64,000 nucleotides of DNA from Pusillibacter faecalis (GTDB lineage: Bacteria; Bacillota; Clostridia; Oscillospirales; Oscillospiraceae). The position numbers were made by a program, and so were the translations under genes. The notes under the pieces were generated by a model. That model did no database searches. It saw only the letters and a program-made list of their open reading frames with translations, and was not told the origin of the DNA. Of this stretch, positions 58,436 to 64,000 are shown piece after piece (within the stretch, counting starts at the first letter, position 1; every line of letters begins with the position of its first letter). Location: assembly GCF_018408705.1 (NCBI RefSeq), contig NZ_AP023420.1, positions 2,542,001 to 2,606,000 on the forward strand, in the 5' to 3' direction.

Positions 58436-59521
58436 TCATTCCTCCTTTCCGGCCCTGTCTGCCAGCACTTCATAAATCCCGGCCATGATGTAATCGGCGC
58501 AAGGGAGAGCAATCGCATTTCCCAGCGCCTTGTAGCGTTGCAGCGGCCGGATTTCCTCGCCGTCCGCTCCGTACTTTGTCCAGCCCTCCGGCAGCCCCAT
58601 CAGCCGCTCACTTTCCGTTTCCGTCAAGAAGCGGATACAGCCGCCGTCCGGGTCGCCCTCATACCAAAAGGCGAAGGGCGTCACGTCGCTGGCTAAAAGA
58701 GTGGGAAAAGGGTCAGTTGGTAATCCGAAGCTGTTTCGGAAGGCGGTTTCTTCCTGCCTTTTTGCCGCTCCCCGCATACGGAAGCATTGAAAGGGGTGGA
58801 TGACTGGTATTTGCCGCCCTGTTTCAAAAGAAGATGTTCGATCTCCTTCGGCGGCGGTCCGCCCGCCCTCTCGGCAAGGCGGAGGAAGTGGGAGCATTGG
58901 ACGGGGCTTAAATAGTATGTCGGCGGCACGTCTGCCTCTAAAATCCGCCACGATGAAAATTCGCTGCCTTCGCGCCAGCCTTCGGGAGCCTGCCCAATAC
59001 TGGGCGTCCATGAGCCGCCAGCACACATCAAGCGTTCCCCCTCGCACCATTCCGGCGTTTCCCCATCTTCCAGAAGGAGGCATTGGAACTTCGGTGTCCG
59101 AGAAGGCGGATAGGACGGCTCTAAAATCCATCCGGTCATTTGTAGAAAACGCTCCCATGACGTTTTCCCAAACAGCGATAGCTGGATATATGTTATCAGT
59201 GGCATCCCTCATTTCCTGTATGATACGAAACGCCTGATAAAACAGGCTGGATTTTGCCCCGGCAAGGCCGGAGCGGTTGCCGATCAGAGAAAGGTTCTGA
59301 CAGGGAGAGCCGAAGGTTATCACATGGACAGGCGGGATTTTCCCGCCGTCCACCTTCGTAATGTCCCCCAAGTGCGCCATATCGGGAAAGTGCCTTTTGG
59401 TTATGGAGATCGGCGCTTTTTCAATCTCGCTGGCCCACACCGGACGGATACCGCAGCGGGAGGCCGCCAGAGGGAAAACGCCTATCCCGTCAAAAAGGCT
59501 CCCCAGCTTAATGTCCGGCAT
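58436..59521 (-). CDS. C5 cytosine DNA methyltransferase of ICE2
   Basis: 361 aa, the same length as the ICE1 enzyme. FDGIGVFPLA, FGSPCQNLSLIG with catalytic Cys, WENVMGAF, RRQRIFIVAD, RYKALGNAIALPCA. Complete motif set, no partner nuclease. Likely methylates element DNA against host restriction. Confidence 0.9.
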   Translation of the reverse strand: MPDIKLGSLFDGIGVFPLAASRCGIRPVWASEIEKAPISITKRHFPDMAHLGDITKVDGGKIPPVHVITFGSPCQNLSLIGNRSGLAGAKSSLFYQAFRIIQEMRDATDNIYPAIAVWENVMGAFSTNDRMDFRAVLSAFSDTEVPMPPSGRWGNAGMVRGGTLDVCWRLMDAQYWAGSRRLARRQRIFIVADFRGRRAADILFKPRPMLPLPPPCREGGRTAAEGDRTSSFETGRQIPVIHPFQCFRMRGAAKRQEETAFRNSFGLPTDPFPTLLASDVTPFAFWYEGDPDGGCIRFLTETESERLMGLPEGWTKYGADGEEIRPLQRYKALGNAIALPCADYIMAGIYEVLADRAGKEE

Positions 59522-59864
59522 GGCCCGGGCCGCCGTGTCCCTTCACGGCAAGAACCCCGTCCAGCGTAGTAGCCGCGATACCCAGCCGCCCGGCAACCGC
59601 AATGTCGTTTTTCACATCCTCGTCCACCGCACCACCGCAGACGATCAGGGTATGGGAGCGCCGCAGCATATCCCGGCGCATATCAATCCCGGCCTTATGT
59701 TCCTCGGGAACGCTGTCATTCAAGAACAGCGGAAGATACAAAAGCGGGCAGATGGGGGAAAAGCCCGCCTCATAGGCAAGGCGGCAGTAGTGGGCCGCCA
59801 GCTCCATATCAATATCCGGCTCACCGCTCCATGCGGCGGTCAGATAGGCCAAAGGTCGTTTCAT
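59508..59864 (-). CDS. DUF4406-like protein of ICE2
   Basis: 118 aa from the ATG at 59864 (GGAGG upstream). KRPLAYLTAAWSGEPDIDME, then EEHKAGIDMRRDMLRRSH and TLIVCGGAV. Homolog of 3901-4242; overlaps the methyltransferase start by 14 nt. Confidence 0.6.
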   Translation of the reverse strand: MKRPLAYLTAAWSGEPDIDMELAAHYCRLAYEAGFSPICPLLYLPLFLNDSVPEEHKAGIDMRRDMLRRSHTLIVCGGAVDEDVKNDIAVAGRLGIAATTLDGVLAVKGHGGPGHAGH

Positions 59865-59947
59865 TGGTTCAACCTCCATTTCTTTCTGATTTGCGGAAAG
59901 CAAGGTTTCGCCCAACCCCTCCGCCCCTTCCCCCGGGAAGGGGGACG

Positions 59948-60113
59948 GCTCTGGAGAATTTATATCCCCGTCGCTTGTCCGGGAAAAAGCATAACCGGGA
60001 GAAATCCGTCAAGGGTGCCTCTGGCACCGCCTGCGGCGGCGTTGCCCTTGACTGATTTTCCCGGCTATGCTACGGAATAACTGGCGACGGGGAATAATTT
60101 ATATCTCCAGAGC
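59948..60113. repeat. Foldback element with two nested inverted repeats
   Basis: Outer arms 59948-59974 and 60084-60113 (GCTCTGGAGA...CCCCGTCGC, three-base indel). Inner arms 59988-60015 and 60045-60071 (AGCATAACCGGGAGAAATCC paired with its near complement). The loop 60016-60044 holds a small GCC/GGC hairpin. Confidence 0.8.
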
Positions 60114-60141
60114 TTCGGGGCGCGGGGCAGCGCCCCGCAAT

Positions 60142-60164
60142 CCTCGGGCCATCTTGACCCGAAG
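60142..60164. repeat. Family A palindrome, copy 18
   Basis: Arms CCTCGGGCCA and TGACCCGAAG, 7 nt past the parB2 stop (60172). Confidence 0.8.
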
Positions 60165-60171
60165 TTTCGGC

Positions 60172-61545
60172 TTACTTTTCCGGCTCGGTTTTCTTCTCCG
60201 GCTTTTCGTGTTCCTTCTGCTGGCCCTTCCAGTCGTCCAACAGCTTGATGATCTGATCCTTCATTTCCCTCGGCGTGGTTTCCTTGCCGAAGTATTTGCT
60301 CAGTTCCGCACCCGTCAGAATCACTTTGTCTACCTCCTTTTTGTCCTCCATCATAATGCCGTCGATCACATCCCCGTTGAGCAGCTTCTTTTCGTCCAGC
60401 TCCCGCATACGCTTTGCCTGCGCCTGCGAAGGCGAGGACTGCTGGCTGTCGATGGCGACGGCGATATAGTTCTGGTTCTTCTTGCCGATGTAGGAAAGCT
60501 CTACCGCCGTAGTGAAGCCCAGCTTTTTCTCGTCCATCAGCTTCATCAGGTCGGGGACCAGCTCATTCAGCCGGATATACCGCTGCACCTGCTTGACGGC
60601 CATCTTGTTCCGCTCGGCCACGATCTCGTTGGAGCGTTTGCCTGCGTCCTTCGGGTCAATCTGGCCCGAAGTGCGGGAGCCCTGGTGCTTGATGGCCTCA
60701 AGCTGCATTTTCAGAGCTTTGGCCCGCTCGCTGGGGAGGATTTCTTCACGCTGGTTCAGATTGTCTTCCACCATCTGCGTGATGGCTTCATCGTCCGTCA
60801 GGTTGCGGACGATACAGGGCATATCCGCATATCCGGCAAGCTCGCTGGCCTTCTGGCGGCGGTGGCCGGACACGATCTCATAGCCGCCATCCTCACGGGG
60901 ACGGACGATAGCGGGCTGGGTAACGCCCTTGTCCTTGACGCTGGACACCATAGCCCGCATTTCTTCATCGTCCCGGACCTCAAAGGGATGGTTTTTGAAG
61001 GCGTGGAGCTCGTTCAGCTTGATATATACGACCTGTTCCTCGCCACGGCGGGGAGCCTCCTTCGGTCCCTCGGGTTCCTTTGGAGCGGGAGTGGCCTGCA
61101 CCGTGGGAGCCACTTTTTTCTCCGGTTTCTCTTTGGGGGCCTTTTCCTGTTTTTTCTGTGCGGGGGCTTTGGGCTTCGGAGCGGTGGCCTTGTCCTTATC
61201 CTCTTTCGGAGGACGGCCCCGGCGCTTCGGCTGCTCGGGCTCTTTGGGCTTTTCCTGTTTTCCCTCGGCCTTTTTCGGAGCCTCCGGCTGCTTTTCCGGT
61301 TTCTCCGTTTTTGCCGGGGCAGGCTTTTCCCCGCCGGAAGCTGCCGCCCGTTCCTCGGCTTTCTTTCCTTTCATAATTTCAGCGAAGTCATAGACGGACA
61401 CCTGCGGGCTCTTTGCCTGCTGTTCCGTCTTTTTTTCGGCCTCCGGGGAAGTAGGCGTTTTCTCCGGCTCGGGCGGAGTTTCCTTGCCCGGCCCGGTATC
61501 CGTTACCGGCTGCTCCGGCATTTTCGTGGTTTTATCATCTGCCAT
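60172..61545 (-). CDS. parB: ParB/Spo0J-family DNA-binding protein of ICE2
   Basis: 457 aa from the ATG at 61545 (AGGAGG 9 nt upstream). Low-complexity Pro/Lys/Glu N-terminus (~170 residues), ParB domain (YIKLNELHAFKNHPF, SGHRRQKASELAG), HTH (VKQVQRYIRLNELVPDL). Differs from ParB1 by TSGQIDP in place of PGEED, which is encoded by palindrome copy 19. No parA nearby. Confidence 0.86.
   Translation of the reverse strand: MADDKTTKMPEQPVTDTGPGKETPPEPEKTPTSPEAEKKTEQQAKSPQVSVYDFAEIMKGKKAEERAAASGGEKPAPAKTEKPEKQPEAPKKAEGKQEKPKEPEQPKRRGRPPKEDKDKATAPKPKAPAQKKQEKAPKEKPEKKVAPTVQATPAPKEPEGPKEAPRRGEEQVVYIKLNELHAFKNHPFEVRDDEEMRAMVSSVKDKGVTQPAIVRPREDGGYEIVSGHRRQKASELAGYADMPCIVRNLTDDEAITQMVEDNLNQREEILPSERAKALKMQLEAIKHQGSRTSGQIDPKDAGKRSNEIVAERNKMAVKQVQRYIRLNELVPDLMKLMDEKKLGFTTAVELSYIGKKNQNYIAVAIDSQQSSPSQAQAKRMRELDEKKLLNGDVIDGIMMEDKKEVDKVILTGAELSKYFGKETTPREMKDQIIKLLDDWKGQQKEHEKPEKKTEPEK
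60649..60671. repeat. Family A palindrome, copy 19 (inside parB2)
   Basis: Arms CTTCGGGTCA and TGGCCCGAAG, encoding SGQIDPK between two ParB regions conserved with ICE1. Confidence 0.82.
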
Positions 61546-61680
61546 AAGCATTTACCTCCTGTTTTTGGGTATGAAAAAAGGGCTCAACTTTTCAGTCAAG
61601 CCCCCGTGGGTAGTTCCTCCTTTCCCTATATTAAATTCGCTAAGATATAAAAACTGCCCGTAGTCTCGTTTGGGCAGGGA
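61546..61680 (-). promoter_or_regulatory. Leader of parB2 with two terminator hairpins
   Basis: CTGCCC...GGGCAG followed by TTTTTATAT (61645-61680), then AAAGGAGG, then GGGCTTGAC/GTTGAGCCC followed by TTTTTT, then the parB ribosome site. The second hairpin matches the parB1 leader in place. Confidence 0.6.
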
Positions 61681-61705
61681 TATAAAAAACTGAAAGAGTA
61701 CCGTT

Positions 61706-61734
61706 GACTTTTTGTCTCTAACACACAAAAAGTC
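61706..61734. promoter_or_regulatory. Perfect 10-bp inverted repeat, candidate operator
   Basis: GACTTTTTGT (61706-61715) and ACAAAAAGTC (61725-61734), between the divergent parB leader and the ABC-3C genes. Confidence 0.55.
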
Positions 61735-61815
61735 GATTGTGCAATTAGGAAGAATATGCTAAAATACAAACAAAAACCAATAGTGTCTTACACAGAAAAG
61801 GAGGACAGCTCAAAT

Positions 61816-62973
61816 ATGGATAATTTAGAATCGGTGAGCAATGCTGGCCTCAATAGCCTTTCTGGTTTTTCTTTTCAAATCAAAGTTTTCATATATCGAC
61901 TGACCATGCTGACGCCTGGACAGCAGGTCGAATTTGAAACTCTGGATGATGTCGCTGTTCGATCTTTGCCGAATGCAGATACGGTATCAGATTCTTGTCT
62001 TAAATGGAGTGTCAATAATAATCTAGCCGTTGAGGTCTTTCAGGTAAAGCAAACTAATGTTACAGAAAAAGTTGGGAGACAAGTCTTGTACAACTGGCTT
62101 TTGGCATATAATCAACGGCCTGAAATCACCAAGTTTATTCTGTATATTGCAGACGATTATAAGTTCAGTAGAGCAGCATTTACTAATGATCCGAAGATTG
62201 AATACGAAAACATAATTAGTTCCAATCAATCGGAAAATGCTCTTGTAAGTCGTGTGAAAAAAATTTATACTGGCAATTTTGAAAAATTTGAAAAAGATTA
62301 TAAATTGATTTGCGGAAAATATGAAATTGAACGTCTGAACAATATAGATGAACTTATTGAAAAACAGTTAATCACAACGTTCCATGCGACCGGTACAGAT
62401 ATATATTTTGACAAACGCATCAGTGAGTTATTTACAAGAGTTTGTGCGAGAATAATGGATTATGCAAGTAACCGCAGAGCTTATGTGTGTACCCAAATGG
62501 AGTATATGGAACTATGTGAGGAAATCTGCAATAGTATTTCATCTACACAATATTCACCAGACTATGAATCTTTTTGCCAAGTATTTGCCCAAAGAGACTT
62601 GACTGACAAAGTCAAATCTTCTAGGGAGTACCGGCAACTATGTTATTGTGATCTTCCAAGTACAGAAATTTTGGAACATTTACGCTGGGAGCAATATTAT
62701 CAGAATATTAGACAGCACTTGCTTTCCGATGCTAAAAAAGATACTATTTCAAAAACAGAAAAAATCGCTCATCGAAATCATGCTGATGTGGTTTATGAAC
62801 TTAAAGAAGATAAAAAGGATTCACCTCGGCGCAGGTTAACACAAACGCGTCGCTGTCCAATTTCGACCTTGCATGATGAATTTTCGAGATGGGGAGCATA
62901 CATTTTTTTGACAGCAGACAGTGTAACTAATCAAATTTCTTGGAAAGATGAAGATGAGGAAGTATATGAATAG
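61816..62973 (+). CDS. ABC-three-component system effector with PD-(D/E)XK nuclease-like N-terminus
   Basis: 385 aa from the ATG at 61816 (AAAGGAGG upstream). The N-terminal ~110 residues (GLNSLSGFSFQIKVFIYRL, EFETLDDVAV, EVFQVKQTN) show the E...D...QxK layout of DUF4297/Cap4-like nucleases. The remainder is helical and ends in ADSVTNQISWKDED. Gene order with the next two points to an ABC-3C system, where this protein is the effector. Family call by motif only. Confidence 0.62.
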   Translation: MDNLESVSNAGLNSLSGFSFQIKVFIYRLTMLTPGQQVEFETLDDVAVRSLPNADTVSDSCLKWSVNNNLAVEVFQVKQTNVTEKVGRQVLYNWLLAYNQRPEITKFILYIADDYKFSRAAFTNDPKIEYENIISSNQSENALVSRVKKIYTGNFEKFEKDYKLICGKYEIERLNNIDELIEKQLITTFHATGTDIYFDKRISELFTRVCARIMDYASNRRAYVCTQMEYMELCEEICNSISSTQYSPDYESFCQVFAQRDLTDKVKSSREYRQLCYCDLPSTEILEHLRWEQYYQNIRQHLLSDAKKDTISKTEKIAHRNHADVVYELKEDKKDSPRRRLTQTRRCPISTLHDEFSRWGAYIFLTADSVTNQISWKDEDEEVYE

Positions 62974-63412
62974 CCAAATTGATGATATTTTGGATACACA
63001 AATTGAGATAATACAGATCAGTATTTATTGCGATATAGTTAGAAATCTATTGTTAAATTCAAAGAGTATAAGTGTCGCCAAGATCGTTCCCTTTAGCTTT
63101 GTTATAAAAAAGAGAAATTATTTGCATGGTAGCTTGTATAGAGGAAACAATAAGTCCGATTTGGTTTTAAAGTTCTTATCTCAGGTTAGAGGTTTATTTG
63201 ACGAATTATGTGAACAAATGCCCTATATTTTTGAAGCGATTGATTTACTCGTGCAAGATGGATTCTGCGAAATACACGAGGGAGAGTTGATTTGCTGCGA
63301 TGTTAATCAACAGAGGACAGAGAAATATGGTGCATTTACAGAAGCAGCGCTTCAAGAAAGCAAAGGATATTCCGATAGACAATTTTTGAGAGAGGTGATA
63401 AGCATTGTTTAA
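62966..63412 (+). CDS. ABC-three-component system middle component
   Basis: 148 aa from the ATG at 62966, overlapping the effector stop by 8 nt. All-helical plus winged-helix-like (FSFVIKKRNYLHGSLYRGNN, LVQDGFCEIHEGELICCDVN). Such small middle components link effector and ATPase. Assigned by context. Confidence 0.58.
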   Translation: MNSQIDDILDTQIEIIQISIYCDIVRNLLLNSKSISVAKIVPFSFVIKKRNYLHGSLYRGNNKSDLVLKFLSQVRGLFDELCEQMPYIFEAIDLLVQDGFCEIHEGELICCDVNQQRTEKYGAFTEAALQESKGYSDRQFLREVISIV

Positions 63413-64000
63413 TTTAATAGAATTATCTCTCTATGGAAAAGACGAAAATCAGGTTTTTTCTTATCCTTTTGTAGCTGGTATTAACTATTTCAAGGGAAAG
63501 AACGATACTGGTAAAACAGAATTCTATACTTTCCTAGACTATATGTTTGGCTCTAGCATTAATCTGTCAGAGAAGGATTGGTTTAAAGGGTCGTTGCAAT
63601 CTGCGGAACTTGTGTTTTTATATGATAATCGAAAATTCGCAATTAAACGTTTTATAGATGATCCGAATAAAAATTTTTTCAGATATTTCGATGAGGACGA
63701 ATCCGAACAAATTCGGCTTAGCGAATATAGAGCAAAATTGAACTCTATTTTTTCAAGCGACCAAACGACTTTGAGAGAACTTCGCACTTTCGTAGAAGAA
63801 GATATTGGGTATAGAACCTTTACTTTATTTAATTTCTTTGGCGAAAATAGACAAGGCGTTCTAAATGATTTTTTCGATAAATGCAGTCGCTTGGAATATT
63901 CTATAAAGTTGCCTGCTTTGTTAAATTATATTTTTAATAAAAATATTGCTCGCATAAATGATCTGAAGAAACAAGAGGAAGAATTAAAATCTCAACTTGA
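63405..64000 (+). CDS. ABC/SMC-like ATPase of the three-component system (partial)
   Basis: Starts at TTG 63405 behind AGAGAGGTG, overlapping the previous gene by 8 nt, and is open at the right edge (about 198 residues seen). Walker A FKGKNDTGKTEFY near residue 30, then SECs of beta strands and the beginning of a coiled coil (NDLKKQEEELKSQL). This is the layout of SMC/RecF-like ATPases in predicted conflict systems. Confidence 0.68.
   Translation, partial: MFNLIELSLYGKDENQVFSYPFVAGINYFKGKNDTGKTEFYTFLDYMFGSSINLSEKDWFKGSLQSAELVFLYDNRKFAIKRFIDDPNKNFFRYFDEDESEQIRLSEYRAKLNSIFSSDQTTLRELRTFVEEDIGYRTFTLFNFFGENRQGVLNDFFDKCSRLEYSIKLPALLNYIFNKNIARINDLKKQEEELKSQL

Larger units (their letters stand above)
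59865..60171. other. Intergenic region upstream of the DUF4406-like gene
   Basis: 307 bp without genes, almost filled by a foldback structure (59948-60113), a GGGGCGC/GCGCCCC hairpin (60117-60138) and palindrome copy 18. In ICE1 the same gap is only 53 bp. Confidence 0.7.

Noticed and set aside
11105..60671. CRISPR array
   Set aside because: The repeats are palindromes scattered one per gene over ~50 kb, without regular spacers, and no cas gene is present.
60067..61650. Long plus-strand ORF (527 codons) opposite parB2
   Set aside because: It mirrors the GC-rich low-complexity region of parB2 and the foldback, has no ribosome site and resembles no protein. Similar long shadow ORFs at 22456-23862, 45291-46178 and 55115-56260 were left out for the same reason.

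Overview
The window looks like accessory DNA from a gut clostridial Firmicute (Oscillospiraceae/Lachnospiraceae-like). The reasons are Tn1549-type conjugation genes, TnpX/TnpV/TnpW-type transposon proteins, a tet(W) gene and strong AGGAGG ribosome sites. The transfer backbone is GC-rich and on the minus strand. Islands of AT-rich cargo interrupt it (about 5.9-8.1, 12.7-15.1, 18.0-18.7, 36.0-36.8, 49.2-51.9 and 61.8-64 kb). I see no clear chromosomal housekeeping gene apart from the 3' half of a tRNA-Ala.

Layout. (1) 1-8953 is the right part of one integrative conjugative element (ICE1): traG N-terminal half, DUF3801, ardA, a C5 methyltransferase, a DUF4406-like gene, parB, then a cargo pair (TPR-HEPN protein plus Mrr-like nuclease) and one orphan gene. 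Its traG is cut at 652/653 by a serine-recombinase element (IME1) that runs off the left edge. (2) At 8954 the sequence switches into the 3' half of tRNA-Ala(GGC). ICE2 follows in the same orientation: serine integrase, sigma-like factor, amino-acid racemase/MocR cargo, relaxase, MobC, the type IV secretion genes (NlpC/P60, VirB4, PrgI, SpoVG-like, VirB6/TrbL, Maff2, TraG), then DUF3801, ardA, methyltransferase and parB, ending in a predicted ABC-three-component conflict system that runs off the right edge.

ICE2 carries two mobilizable elements, each inserted in a transfer gene. IME3 (28583-39926) carries tet(W), a replication pair, MobC and a MOBP relaxase, and splits maff2. IME2 (41013-55145) carries a MOBQ relaxase with a recognisable nic site, a RelB-YafQ pair, three sigma-like factors, a PadR-MATE-PadR efflux cassette and TnpV/TnpX, and splits traG between Walker A and Walker B. 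Removing each insert restores an exact open frame (607 and 71 codons), so ICE2 transfer probably requires both to excise.

Other patterns: a palindrome family that sits against stop codons across both ICEs, differs by a covarying base pair between them, and also lies inside both parB genes; terminator hairpins in gene leaders; near-cognate start codons on several transfer genes; and a large foldback structure upstream of parB2. Assignments rest on reading motifs by eye; no database search was run.
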